Positions 27,405 to 40,072 of a stretch of DNA of 64,000 nucleotides are shown here, in pieces. This DNA is from Corylus avellana. Lineage: Eukaryota > Streptophyta > Magnoliopsida > Fagales > Betulaceae. A program made the translations under genes and the position numbers. Numbering within the stretch: the stretch's first letter is position 1; every line of letters begins with the position of its first letter. The notes beneath the pieces are model-generated. The model saw only the letters and a list, made by a program, of their open reading frames with translations. It was not told where the DNA came from and did no database searches. Location of the stretch: contig NC_081543.1 in the NCBI RefSeq assembly GCF_901000735.1, positions 9,469,921-9,533,920 on the forward strand. The letters are read 5' to 3'.

Positions 27405-29679
27405 TAGTTACTTGTCAAAAATGAAAGGTTATAAATATAATAGTTACTTGTAAAAAAAAAAAAAAGGCTCCTATTATACCATAATAGTTATAATAGGTCC
27501 TTTTAAGAAAGAACAAGTATTTTTTGGTTGATTATCCAGGCAGGCTCCAATTGAAGAGTTCGAAGTGGTTAGCCTTTTGTCTTTTCTTGCTCTACGATAA
27601 TACTTAAAGTGAATAAAGGAGTTTGTGATTTAAAAATGTGTATGTTTAAAAAATATAATTAAGTGTTGGACAAAATTATAGTTTAAATTTTAAAATTGCG
27701 TGTTTTTCAAAAAAGTATTTCATTGCCTACAATTTGAAAAAATGTATATATTTTATGATTTGATTTAAACTCACAATGTCAAACGCACCCTAAGACAAGT
27801 TAATCAGTTTCCGCAAACAAATTCATAAAAGATGTAAGAAGTACATTTAAGATATTAAAAATGCAACCTCTTTGGCACTTAAGGCATGTTTGAGTGATTT
27901 AAAAGTACGTTTAACACTTAAAAAGTCCATTTTTTTAAAAAAAAATACTCGTTTGATAAAAAAAATGACAAAAATGTACTTTTGACAAAAGTTTAAAAAT
28001 GAAGCTTTTGTCAAAAAAAAAATTTTAATTTAAAAACTTAATTTCTCAAACACAATCTTAAACATATTCTTAATTAAATGACAATAACGAAAAACCCTTT
28101 TAAAAGGACTCATCTTGAAAATAAATAAATAAATAATTATAATTTTTTTTTTTGTTTTCCTTTCCCCGAGAAAAAACTGTTAAGCAACCTAATATTCTTC
28201 AAATAATGTGCATAATTGTGAAGCTTTGAGGTGATAGATAGTGGGAGATCATCTTTCAACGAAGAAATGAGAAGGAGATGACAGATGTTGACAATGGTTA
28301 CATTATGCTTCCTCTGACAAAATAAATTAATAAGCAATAAAATAAGAAGTTGGTGGCCAGTGAGTCGGTGACTTTGGCTCAGTAAGACACTTGTCACTTA
28401 AGCGTGACAGAATCTTAAAATTCAGAAAAATCAAACTTGGAATATCAATTTCAGCCACGGCATCATCTTGCCCGCGTTAATAGCGGCCAAGGAACTATAG
28501 AATGAATTTGACGGAAATGACATCACAACAATCGGATTTTCTTATTGGAACAACTTTAAGACTCTCCCCCCCCCCTCCCCAACAAAAGTCTCTCTTTAGA
28601 GACTTTTATGTGCTCTACCATTTATGTGCTCTTCGGGAGAGAGAGGATGGACCTCTTTTCTCTCTCACATTTTTTTTTTTTCATTGCATTGTTATCGATC
28701 CTTTCTCTCCATTTAACATGGATACTGCTCTCCGTTGTCTACGCCGTCTCCGCCTGCGTTTTGTGCTGTGCTATGCTCCACTAACCACCGTATTCTTTGG
28801 TCTCTCTACTACTTGTCACTACCCTCTATGTCTCCATTTGGCTACCACGTGCTAGTGTGTGTCCCTCATGTACCTACAAGTGCATCTCACATCTCACTCG
28901 TCGACACATGGCTCTTACATACTGGCACGTGAGAGGCTCTCTCTGACACCTAGCTCACTCTTTTCAATCCTTTACAGCTATCATCCACCATAGTTGTTGT
29001 TTTATGGTGTTGGAGACTTTCAGTATCAGAGACTAGTGTATTCTATCCTCTTCTTCGGATCATGATGAGAAAACAGTGTCTCTCCTTCAATAGCCTCTTC
29101 CTTGTGGTTGTGGATTCCAAGTAGGTCAATTTCTTGGCATGCTTCAAACACCAATTTGTGGTGTCAATTTTTAGTCTTTTAACCAAGATCCAGAAGATCG
29201 GGCCATTTTCTTGACCAATTTTTTATTATTTGTTTTTATTTTTTTGCATTGTATTTTCGTTTGTTATTGAGAGTCTACCCATTTTTCAAATTTTTGATTC
29301 CTTGTAACCGTTTTCCTATTTGCTCAGGAAAACAAATACTCAAATAGTAATTCACTTTTAAGAAAACTAGACTAACTGCCATATTTAACATGAACAAGGA
29401 TCTTAGTGCAACTTAAGTTGCTTAAGAATTTTCTCTCATCAATTTTAAATCAAATAATGATCTTTTCCATTTGAGAAATGGTACACAAACTCTCAAAATT
29501 TACACCATCAAATGCTTACTTCCTAACGTAATTGTAAAATTCACATTGAATTTTAGATCCAATATTAATTTTCACAGCCATGTCATGGAGTAAGCATTTG
29601 TAAGTGTAAACTTCGAAATTTGTGTAGCACTTCTTTTTTATTTTTTCATTTCAAATATCCATTTTATGGTGATAATTTA
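27405..29679. other. Gene-free stretch
   Basis: Poly-A-rich repeats just after the LINE are followed by AT-rich sequence. The open frames at 28502-28932 lack recognisable domains. Nothing else is supported. Confidence 0.55.
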
Positions 29680-30149
29680 AAGGATTAAATACTAAATACC
29701 CCTTGGGGTTTTGAAACTTTATTTTTACCCCCTTAGGATTTCATTTTTATCACAGGAGGTCCCTGTGATTTTCATAATAGACCAAGTTAGTCCTTTGTCA
29801 GTTGACCGTTAGTTGACTTAACGGAAAACCACGTGGACCAATCAAATGTTGACACGTAGCACCTACTTAATTTTTTTTAATTAAAAAAAATGTATTTAAA
29901 AAAAAAAAATTTGGGGGTGGCCAATTTTTTTTTTTTTTTTTAATTTAAAAAAAAAAATTTAAGTAAGTGCCACATGTCAACATTTGATTGGTCCACGTAT
30001 TTTTCCGTTAAGTCAACTAACGATCAATTGATGGAGGACTAACTTGGTCTATTATCAAAACCACAGGGACCTCTTGTGATAAAAATGAAACCCTAAGAAG
30101 GTAAAAATAAAGTTTCGAAACCCCAAGGAGATATTTAATATTTAACCTT
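29680..30149. mobile_element. Palindromic foldback / MITE with about 210-base arms
   Basis: The left arm runs from AAGGATTAAATACTAAATAC through the CACGTGGACCAATCAAATGT region to about 29890. The right arm, about 29940-30149, is its reverse complement with scattered mismatches. It ends ...TATTTAACCTT. The centre is poly-A/T around GGGGGTGGCC. TAATTTA lies directly outside both ends and is a plausible target-site duplication. There is no coding capacity. The family is not identified. Confidence 0.75.
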
Positions 30150-31846
30150 AATTTAAAATTTATATATCTAACAACATACTGTACATACATAATGTTACAT
30201 CATTTGATTTTTAAAAAATATCAATATTGACTTCATGTATACAGTTAAAAACTTAAATACACCAACTTTAAATCTTAATTATGAAATAAATACTATTCAT
30301 TTAATTTAAAATGGAAAGAATCTCCATCCTTGTTCATCTAAAATTGATGAGAGACTCCCTGACAACAAAAGTTGCACTGGATACTCTTAACTTTTCCAAT
30401 ATATATATATGATCAAGTTTCTACATATTTGGTATTATTCTCACAAATTAAATGGGATATATATATATATATATATGGGTCAATTTTAGTAGGAAAAAAA
30501 AAAAACATTCAAAAAGTCAAAAACGTCCAGCAACCAGAAACATCAGGGAACCGAACAAAAAATAAATAATCATTATTATAAAAATAAAAAATAAAAAAGG
30601 CGCGCAACCGTGAACCATCAAATAAGTTGACCACTCAACACGTGTGCAGCGATGGGCAGGTAGTCTAAAACAACAGACCACCTAAAAAGTTGATTATGAG
30701 AATATCCAAATTTCCGTTAAAAATTATCCACCATGACGAGAGTGCTTTGCCTAGATGCATCAATTGTAAATTGATAATCATTCAACTACAAATAATCCAA
30801 AACTGTGCCACAAGCTCTACCAGCCTTTCCTTCATAAGCCCCCACCCCCCACCCCCACACGTAAATCAAAATCAATATAGAACCCACACTAAATGAATCT
30901 GATAACATCAACTGGAAAGCACTTTGTAGTGTCATATAACATGGAATTGCTTGCTCCAATTCATGGCCAATTAGACTATGAGAAAAACGCTTGCCACTCA
31001 TGAGTATTTTCTCACTCTATGAAGACTACTCATCTTCCCAATATAAGACCGAGGACTTATGGTGTTACATAATGAGACTCACAACTTGCAAAACATGATA
31101 GTGAAGAATAGAGATTGTGGACAATTCCACAAGCACAACATAGCAAGCAATGGTCTCCAGATCCTTTCATTTCTATTGATGAATACAGATGAACGAGAAT
31201 TAAATCAGCCAGAAAGAAATGGTGTCATAGCATCAATTTAATAGATGATGCAACAGTAATAAATTTCTAAGTATCCTTTTTTGTGTTACTGTCAGTATAA
31301 GGTTCATGATACTAACTAGGTTCCACAAGCATATCAAATAAGAAGAGAGCAGATTGTGAGGTTATAAAATAAGCAATTTCTAACACTGCATCTGCATGGA
31401 TAGCACAGAGAACTACTAGATTATCATCCTCACATTAGCCTTCTTGAGCATTATATACCAATTAAGCAATAGGCACACTTTCATGCATGAGAACATAAAC
31501 ATTTCTTCATCCTCAGGAAGGAAAATATTGATTTAAGAAGGACAGAGGCACCAAGTAAAAAAGGACTAAAGCTGACAATCTTTTTTAACATGCAACTGAA
31601 ATTTGAGGGAAAGAATGAGTACATCAATAAGATTGAAACATAAGAAACTAGGAAACTCGAAAAGAAGAAAACTTTGAAAGGCATCATTTTCCTTAGCAAT
31701 AGTATTGGGCACTCGACTAGAGCTGTGAAATGTCTACGATTTTCAGATGCTAAATCCATGTCTTATAATCATCCAATGTTATGACAAAAATTGGTTAAAA
31801 AAAGAGAGAATATTTATCCACGTAGCAATTTAGTTGATGAAATTAC
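30150..31846. other. Gene-free stretch
   Basis: AT-rich sequence with (TA)n tracts near 30400-30477. A possible minus-strand exon at 31847-31927 follows and is described with its copy at 36814-36894. Confidence 0.5.
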
Positions 31847-32076
31847 CTGTTTTGCCATTTCTGCACTACTTACTGCTAAGTCAGACGCAATCTTCAATTT
31901 GTCATCATTATACATGCATGCCATTACCTCAAAGGCAAAAGAGGGCAGCAAGGAAACACACAGATGGATATGCCGACCAGGGGATAGCTAAGAAACTAGG
32001 TAGGTAGAGAGACAATAGTTTCTCCCATCCTCTCCCCTCACAGGCAAGCAAGCCAGGAAGGAAACCGTCGAAGATG

Positions 32077-32176
32077 NNNNNNNNNNNNNNNNNNNNNNNN
32101 NNNNNNNNNNNNNNNNNNNNNNNNNNNNNNNNNNNNNNNNNNNNNNNNNNNNNNNNNNNNNNNNNNNNNNNNNNNN
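32077..32176. other. Assembly gap, 100 N
   Basis: A 100-N placeholder separating the two copies of duplicated block 3. Confidence 0.98.
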
Positions 32177-32585
32177 ACGTCAAAACTGGCTACCACAGAT
32201 CCTGCCTTAGCGGAAGCAGTAGCTGCGTGGCATACAACAGAAGTTGTGTCGTTTGATGGGTACGAGGAAATTAATACTTGAAGGCGATGCATTAGAAGTG
32301 GTTCAGGCGTTACGAAGAGAGGGAATTAAGCTGGAGAGGACGATATGGGATGGTGATAGAAGAAGCTCGATCAAACTGTCAACACTTGCTGGAATGGCGT
32401 GTAAACCATGTCAACAGACATGCTAACATATCAGCCCGCCTCCTAGCTAAGTATGCTTTAGAAACCATTAAAGAACGCTTATGGATAAGGGGGTATTCCC
32501 AGTGTACTCATGAAGTTGTACTTGCCGAACAAGTTTCTGATTAAATAATAAGATGAAATCCAACTTTCAAAAAAAAAAAAAAATA
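32177..32585 (+). mobile_element. LINE RNase H tail, second copy
   Basis: The same RNase H fragment and poly-A tail as at 26996-27404, cut by the gap on its left. It carries the same frame changes as the other copy. Confidence 0.8.
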
Positions 32586-33402
32586 GTTACTTGTCAAAAA
32601 TGAAAGGTTATAAATATAATAGTTACTTGTAAAAAAAAAAAAAAAGGCTCCTATTATACCATAATAGTTATAATAGGTCCTTTTAAGAAAGAACAAGTAT
32701 TTTTTGGTTGATTATCCAGGCAGGCTCCAATTGAAGAGTTCGAAGCGGTTAGCCTTTTGTCTTTTCTTGCTCTACGATAATACTTCAAGTGAATAAAGGG
32801 GTTTGTGATTTAAAAATGTGTATGTTTAAAAAATATAATTAAGTGTCGGACAAAATTATAGTTTAAATTTTAAAATTGCGTGTTTTTCAAAAAAGTATTT
32901 CATTGCCTACAATTTGAAAAAATGTATATATTTTATGATTTGATTTAAACTCACAATGTCAAACGCACCCTAAGACAAGTTAATCAGTTTCCGCAAACAA
33001 ATTCATAAAAGATGTAAGAAGTACATTTAAGATATTAAAAATGCAACCTCTTTGGCACTTAAGGCATGTTTGAGTGTGTGCGTTTGAGTGATTTAAAAGT
33101 ACGTGTAACACTTAAAAAGTCCGTTTTTTTAAAAAAAAAATACTTGTTTGATCAAAAAATAAAAAAATGACAAAAACGTACTTTTGACAAAAGTTTAAAA
33201 ATAAAGCTTTTGTCAAAAAAAAAAATTTGATTTAAAAACTTAATTTCTCAAACGCAATCTTAAACATATTCTTAATTAAATGACAATAACGAAAGACCCT
33301 TTTAAAAGGACTCATCTTGAAAATAAATAAATAAATAATTATAATTTTTTTTTGTTTTCCTTTCCCCGAGAAAAAACTGTTAAGCAACCTAATATTCTTC
33401 AA

Positions 33403-33846
33403 NNNNNNNNNNNNNNNNNNNNNNNNNNNNNNNNNNNNNNNNNNNNNNNNNNNNNNNNNNNNNNNNNNNNNNNNNNNNNNNNNNNNNNNNNNNNNNNNNN
33501 NNNNNNNNNNNNNNNNNNNNNNNNNNNNNNNNNNNNNNNNNNNNNNNNNNNNNNNNNNNNNNNNNNNNNNNNNNNNNNNNNNNNNNNNNNNNNNNNNNNN
33601 NNNNNNNNNNNNNNNNNNNNNNNNNNNNNNNNNNNNNNNNNNNNNNNNNNNNNNNNNNNNNNNNNNNNNNNNNNNNNNNNNNNNNNNNNNNNNNNNNNNN
33701 NNNNNNNNNNNNNNNNNNNNNNNNNNNNNNNNNNNNNNNNNNNNNNNNNNNNNNNNNNNNNNNNNNNNNNNNNNNNNNNNNNNNNNNNNNNNNNNNNNNN
33801 NNNNNNNNNNNNNNNNNNNNNNNNNNNNNNNNNNNNNNNNNNNNNN
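33403..33846. other. Assembly gap, 444 N
   Basis: The size is close to the matching stretch in the left copy (about 28203-28669), so the length was probably estimated. The right edge is a long poly-T. Confidence 0.97.
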
Positions 33847-34098
33847 TTTTTTTTTTTTTTTTTTTTTTTTTCATTGCATTGTTGCATTGTTATCAATCCT
33901 TTCTCTCCATTTAACATGGATACTGCTCTCCGTTGTCTACGCCGTCTTCGCTTGCGTTTTGTGCTGTGCTATGCCCCACTAATCACCGTATTCTTTGGTC
34001 TCTCTACTACTTGTCACTACCCTCTATGTCTCCATTTGGCTACCACGTGCTAGTGTGTGTCCCTCACGTACCTACAAATGCATCTCACATCTCACTCG

Positions 34099-34118
34099 NN
34101 NNNNNNNNNNNNNNNNNN
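34099..34118. other. Assembly gap, 20 N
   Basis: A short placeholder. The left copy holds about 220 bases (about 28900-29130) at this position, so the gap is under-sized. Confidence 0.97.
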
Positions 34119-34651
34119 TGGCATGCTTCAAACACCAATTTGTGGTGTCAATTTTAGTCTTTTAACCAAGATCCCCATTTTCTTGACCAATTTTCTATTA
34201 TTTGTTTTTATTTTTTTGCATTGTATTTTCGTTTGTTATCGAGAGTCTACCCATTTTTCAAATTTTTGATTCCTTGTAACCGTTTTCCTATTTGCTCAGG
34301 AAAACAAATACTCAAATAGTAATTCACTTTTAAGAAAACTAGACTAACCGCCATATTTAACATGAACAAGGATCTTAGTGCAACTTAAGTTGCTTAAGAA
34401 TTTTCTCTCATCAATTTTAAATCAAATAATGATCTTTTCCATTTGAGAAATGGTACACAAACTCTCAAAATTTACACCATCAAATGCTTACTTCCTAACG
34501 TAATTGTAAAATTCACATTGAATTTTAGATCCAATATTAATTTTCACAGCCATGTCATGGAGTAAGCATTTGTAAGTGTAAACTTCGAAATTTGTGTAGC
34601 ACTTCTTTTTTATTTTTTCATTTCAAATATCCATTTTATGGTGATAATTTA

Positions 34652-35121
34652 AAGGATTAAATACTAAATACCCCTTGGGGTTTTGAAACTTTATTTTTAC
34701 CCCCTTAGGATTTCATTTTTATCACAGGAGGTCCCTGTGATTTTCATAATAGACCAAGTTAGTCCTTTGTCAGTTGACCGTTAGTTGACTTAACGGAAAA
34801 CCACGTGGACCAATCAAATGTTGACACGTAGCACCTACTTAATTTTTTTTAATTAAAAAAAATGTATTTAAAAAAAAAAAATTTGGGGGTGGCCAATTTT
34901 TTTTTTTTTTTTTAATTTAAAAAAAAAAATTTAAGTAAGTGCCACATGTCAACATTTGATTGGTCCACGTATTTTTCCGTTAAGTCAACTAACGATCAAT
35001 TGATGGAGGACTAACTTGGTCTATTATCAAAACCACAGGGACCTCTTGTGATAAAAATGAAACCCTAAGAAGGTAAAAATAAAGTTTCGAAACCCCAAGG
35101 AGATATTTAATATTTAACCTT
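34652..35121. mobile_element. Foldback / MITE, second copy
   Basis: Same palindromic element as 29680-30149, essentially identical. Confidence 0.75.
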
Positions 35122-36813
35122 AATTTAAAATTTATATATCTAACAACATACTGTACATACATAATGTTACATCATTTGATTTTTAAAAAATATCAATATT
35201 GACTTCATGTATACAGTTAAAAACTTAAATACACCAACTTTAAATCTTAATTATGAAATAAATACTATTCATTTAATTTAAAATGGAAAGAATCTCCATC
35301 CTTGTTCATCTAAAATTGATGAGAGACTCCCTGACAACAAAAGTTGCACTGGATACTCTTAACTTTTCCAATATATATATATGATCAAGTTTCTACATAT
35401 TTGGTATTATTCTCACAAATTAAATGGGATATATATATATATATATATGGGTCAATTTTAGTAGGAAAAAAAAAAAACATTCAAAAAGTCAAAAACGTCC
35501 AGCAACCAGAAACATCAGGGAACCGAACAAAAAATAAATAATCATTATTATAAAAATAAAAAATAAAAAAGGCGCGCAACCGTGAACCATCAAATAAGTT
35601 GACCACTCAACACGTGTGCAGCGATGGGCAGGTAGTCTAAAACAACAGACCACCTAAAAAGTTAAATGATTATGAGAATATCCAAATTTCCGTTAAAAAT
35701 TATCCACCATGACGAGAGTGCTTTGCCTAGATGCATCAATTGTAAATTGATAATCATTCAACTACAAATAATCCAAAACTGTGCCACAAGCTCTACCAGC
35801 CTTTCCTTCATAAGCCCCCACCCCCCACCCCCACACGTAAATCAAAATCAATATAGAACCCACACTAAATGAATCTGATAACATCAACTGGAAAGCACTT
35901 TGTAGTGTCATATAACATGGAATTGCTTGCTCCAATTCATGGCCAATTAGACTATGAGAAAAACGCTTGCCACTCATGAGTATTTTCTCACTCTATGAAG
36001 ACTACTCATCTTCCCAATATAAGACCGAGGACTTATGGTGTTACATAATGAGACTCACAACTTGCAAAACATGATAGTAGATTGTGGACAATTCCACAAG
36101 CACAACATAGCAAGCAATGGTCTCCAGATCCTTTCATTTCTATTGATGAATACAGATGAACGAGAATTAAATCAGCCAGAAAGAAATGGTGTCATAGCAT
36201 CAATTTAATAGATGATGCAACAGTAATAAATTTCTAAGTATCCTTTTTTGTGTTACTGTCAGTATAAGGTTCATGATACTAACTAGGTTCCACAAGCATA
36301 TCAAATAAGAAGAGAGCAGATTGTGAGGTTATAAAATAAGCAATTTCTAACACTGCATCTGCATGGATAGCACAGAGAACTACTAGATTATCATCCTCAC
36401 ATTAGCCTTCTTGAGCATTATATACCAATTAAGCAATAGGCACACTTTCATGCATGAGAACATAAACATTTCTTCATCCTCAGGAAGGAAAATATTGATT
36501 TAAGAAGGATAGAGGCACCAAGTAAAAAAGGACTAAAGCTGACAATCTTTTTTAACATGCAACTGAAATTTGAGGGAAAGAATGAGTACATCAATAAGAT
36601 TGAAACATAAGAAACTAGGAAACTCGAAAAGAAGAAAACTTTGAAAGGCATCATTTTCCTTAGCAATAGTATTGGGCACTCGACTAGAGCTGTGAAATGT
36701 CTACGATTTTCAGATGCTAAATCCATGTCTTATAATCATCCAATGTTATGACAAAAATTGGTTAAAAAAAGAGAGAATATTTATCCACGTAGCAATTTAG
36801 TTGATGAAATTAC

Positions 36814-38345
36814 CTGTTTTGCCATTTCTGCACTACTTACTGCTAAGTCAGACGCAATCTTCAATTTGTCATCATTATACATGCATGCCATTACCTCAAA
36901 GGCAAAAGAGGGCAGCAAGGAAACACACAGGTGGATATGCCGACCAGGGGATAGCTAAGAAACTAGGTAGGTAGAGAGACAATAGTTTCTCCCATCCTCT
37001 CCCCTCACAGGCAAGCAAGCCAGGAAGGAAACCGTCGAAGATGGTTGTCAATGCTGACAATGGAACTCAAACCCAAGTCTCAACTGTTCCACCACAGACT
37101 AGCAGCAGCTAGCTGGCATCTTGCATGGTAAAAGTATAATCATGAGAAAAACAAGCACGCACACAATCTTCAGGGGATTCAGGGGTAAAATATGGATCAT
37201 TTAGACAATGTTAACCAAGAATACCATGAACATTATTATTATTATTATTATTTTTTTTTGACATGTCCGCACAAGAGAGAGAGGAAGATTCGAACTAGTG
37301 ACCAATACCATGAACATTATTAGGTAACTACAAATCACGCGCAATAATGTATTTTACACTTCTTTTAAAACTAATTGCTTTACTCAGACACCCAAGTGAT
37401 CCTAATCATGAAGCAGGCATTTGACAGATTCTTCAAATCTGTTCAAGATGCCTAAAAAGATTTACCAAAACCACTATTCCTGCGAGGTGCCATCCCCATT
37501 ATGATACAAACACGAAAACTAAAACAGAAACATAGTACAAAATATAAGAATTTGCCAACATGCACAGACATCAGAACTTTTAAAAACAAATGCATGCCTA
37601 AAATATTTTTGTTAGTCATTCTGTACTATCAGATCGTGTAGAATACTTTCAAGTAATCTTAAACAATGAATATGATTACTAACGGGCGAAATGTGAAGAC
37701 ATAAAAAGGAGACATGCAATCAATATAAACAATCAACCTCATCAGGGATTCCACTTGATGAATCTCAATTGAAAGGAGAACAGCTCTTCGAGAACCAAGG
37801 AAGCAAGCAGTGCCTCCAATAATAAATCCTGTATCGAATAATGGTTTTGCAAAATATTTACACGCTTGATACTCTGCCCCCCAACGATGTAGGGAAGCCT
37901 GTCAAACATTGTAAATAAATCAAGTAATCAGAATTCCCACAAACAAGAGACAAATCTCCCAAATTCACAATACCATACACAGCGCTGTAAAATTGAACAG
38001 AAAATTAACATTCAAATTTAGACTATTCAATTCACTATATTTTCATGTTTACATCTTAAAATACTTACCCCCATGTAAAACCCAACTAAACTCTACCCCT
38101 ACATCATAATCCCAGATGCGTACCACGGAAAGGGAAAAAAAATAAACAAACAAACAGAAGGCAAAGAAATTAGATATCTCTTTCTTTTTTTGTCTTTTTC
38201 ATATTCTTCCTTCTATTGATAACTTGATTTGCTCGTTTTTACAAAATTCGGCACATTATACCTCCAATGAAGATCTGAATTTTGCAGGAACAATGTCGCT
38301 GAACCTCTCCAAGCTTTCACAAATCACAATTTGCTGTGGTCGTAT
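36814..38345 (-). other. Possible spliced exons of unknown identity, downstream of DUF1639
   Basis: Three stretches on the minus strand are open and bounded by AG and GT. They are 38262-38345 (28 codons, contains VICESLERFSDIVPAKF), 37738-37898 (contains GFIIGGTACFLGSRR) and 36814-36894 (27 codons, contains NDDKLKIASDLAVSSAEMA, after a strong pyrimidine tract). The first two join in frame, but the third does not follow in frame from the second (the junction reads TAA). They may be alternative 3' exons of the DUF1639 transcript, or a separate small gene with an exon I missed. I do not recognise the family. The 36814 exon has a copy at 31847-31927. Confidence 0.3.
37239..37303 (-). mobile_element. 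5'-truncated SINE with 19-base target-site duplication
   Basis: The minus strand reads GGTCACTAGTTCGAATCTTC followed by an AG-rich stretch, GACATGTC and poly-A, the 3' part of the SINE family seen at 3210. It is flanked by a perfect direct repeat AATACCATGAACATTATTA at 37220-37238 and 37304-37322. This is the hallmark of target-primed insertion and shows that the element really moved here. Confidence 0.85.
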
Positions 38346-38472
38346 CTACCTATGCAAGACACGTCATCAAAACTATTAGCTTTCTCTCCAAAATAAATAA
38401 GTAAATTAACAACAATAATTTTTTTTTTAAAAAAAAAATCCAGAACAGATTAAAAAAATTTCACGTACAAGC

Positions 38473-38498
38473 AGAGAGAGAGAGAGAGAGAGAGAGAG
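38473..38498. repeat. (AG)13 microsatellite
   Basis: Uninterrupted AG run between the end of the DUF1639 coding region and the putative downstream exons. Confidence 0.9.
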
Positions 38499-38547
38499 GC
38501 CAGACCTTCGTATCAGGAATTTAAGTAGGCTTGAGCTATGAGCATAT

Positions 38548-39492
38548 CTATCTCTGCGTTAACGAAGATAAGAAACTTTTAGTACCCAATCAATAAAAAT
38601 TAGCAATTTTCATAGTGAAACGAAGAGCATGAAAGAGAGAGAACCTTCGCCGGAGCTTCGGCAATCCGATAAGAATCAGCCGTCGTCCCCACCAACCACA
38701 TCCCAGGAAAAACATTCTAAAAAATCAACAAAGAAAAAAGAAAAGAAAAGAAAAAACCTCAGTCTCTCAGCCGCCACACCAAAGCCTAAGCGCATAAACT
38801 AAAAATAATCATTAAAATAAAAATAAAAAACACAGAGAGAGAGAGAGAGTTATTACGTCGAGCTGTTTCTGGACGTTCTTGGGGCGCTTCCGGGGCCGGC
38901 GAGCGGGCCTGGAGCCAGTCATGACGAAAATGTCCTCCTCGATCTCCTCCTTGGAAAGCGCGACCCAGAACTTCCTCTTCTCCGTGCTCTGCGACTCTGT
39001 CGCGATCCCCCTCAGCCGCAGCGACTTCGGCTGCGCGTTCTCGCTCTGCTGCTGCAGCTGAACCCCCGGTATCGCCATCACCGCACCAACCGCCCTCTCC
39101 GCCCGGATCTCCATCATCCCGCTCCTCTGCACGGCCTTCCTCGGCCTCAAATTCCACGGCTTCTGCGCTTCCGCTTCCTCCTCCTCCGCGGCCTCCCGCT
39201 TCCTCTCTCCGCCGTCGTCGGCTTCCGCGGAGCCGCTCTCTCCTCGCTCGGGCTTCTGAGGCCGGTCGGATACGGAGCAGGGAGAGAACCCGAACCGGTT
39301 GCCCGCGGACCGGGATCCGACCCGCGGTGGCGGCGGGTCGGAGTCGTGGTAGTCAGAGTCAGGCTCGGATGACACCGGCGACACGGTTCGGCGGCAGCGG
39401 CTGGTGGTGTTGGTGTGGCTCTTGCCTCCCCATTTCAAGAACGGCAGCGAGAAGTTGTGCAGTGGCTGAGACTTCACCGGTGCCGTAGCCAT
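38548..39492 (-). CDS. DUF1639 family protein, three exons
   Basis: Coding exons on the minus strand are 39492-38857, 38716-38645 and 38553-38548, all with GT-AG junctions and in-phase joins, giving 237 aa. An ATG at 39501 would add three residues. I prefer 39492 because MATAPVKSQPLHNFSLPFLKW is the usual start of this family. The middle is low-complexity and charged (Pro, Glu, Arg). The conserved DUF1639 module is near residues 174-237: KFWVALSKEEIEEDIFVMTG, then RPARRPRKRPKNVQKQLD, then NVFPGMWLVGTTADSYRIAE. The last two codons (AGA TAG) come from a tiny third coding exon, giving the ...AKR ending seen in relatives. Without that splice the frame would read on for 15 more residues. The function of the family is unknown; the RPRKRPK cluster would suit nuclear location. 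Upstream, a (GA)n tract (39661-39682) and a TATATAGAG-like box near 39741 look like 5' UTR and promoter. Confidence 0.88.
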
Positions 39493-39760
39493 TGCATACA
39501 CCTACACACACACACACGAAACAACCGTATATATCACTTCCTTCCCTTCCTCTCTGCAAAGCCAGCAAGGTTGTCAGACGAAGAGGGAGACAAAAACCCT
39601 AGCTCTCTCAGAGAGAGAGATAGGTGGTGTTGTTTGTGGAGAAGAGGAGAGGTGTTTTAGAGAGAGAGAGAGAGAGAGAGAGGGAGGGAGAGAATGAGGT
39701 TTTTGAGTGTATGTAGAATAGTATAGCCCGGGCCACACTCTATATACAAAGGAGCAGGTG
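39493..39760 (-). promoter_or_regulatory. DUF1639 5' UTR and core promoter (putative)
   Basis: Between the start codon and about 39760 there are (AC)n near 39507, an (AG)n run at 39661-39682, and on the minus strand a TATATAGAG box near 39741. AG/CT-rich leaders are common in plant genes. The transcription start cannot be fixed from sequence alone. Confidence 0.4.
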
Positions 39761-40072
39761 TTGCCGTCTGGGTTCTATTCTACCATTCTACGTACGGTTT
39801 CCTCCTTTTTACCAGATTTGCCCTAACTTCCTTCCTTATTTCCATCCCTGTCCTTCTGCGGCCACAGTAAACACGGTGACTGAGCCTTCAAACGGGCTTG
39901 CCCTTCTGCGCGTTCGTCCGGACTAATAATAGTTGTCATAATAAAAAGCCTTTACATTTTAGATTGTAATGGTACAGAATTTTATTTTATTTTTTGATTT
40001 AACTCAAAAATTTATTTAGTTTTAAAAAAATAATTTCCATTTTTAAATTTGATAAATTGTTTTTCGAGTTTA

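Larger units (their letters stand above)
26996..32076. repeat. Duplicated block 3, left copy (ends at gap)
   Basis: Repeated at 32177-37043 with a shift of about 4967-5181. It starts inside the RNase H part of the LINE and ends exactly at the gap. It holds the LINE tail, a foldback element and AT-rich sequence. Divergence is low. Confidence 0.9.
32177..37043. repeat. Duplicated block 3, right copy (starts at gap, contains two more gaps)
   Basis: Repeats 26996-32076 and ends at CGAAGATG, the string before the gap, then continues into unique sequence. Two inner gaps match positions where the left copy has poly-T or sequence that is missing here. Small differences include an inserted GTGTGCGTTTGA-like stretch near 33077 and a deletion near 36078. 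Confidence 0.9.
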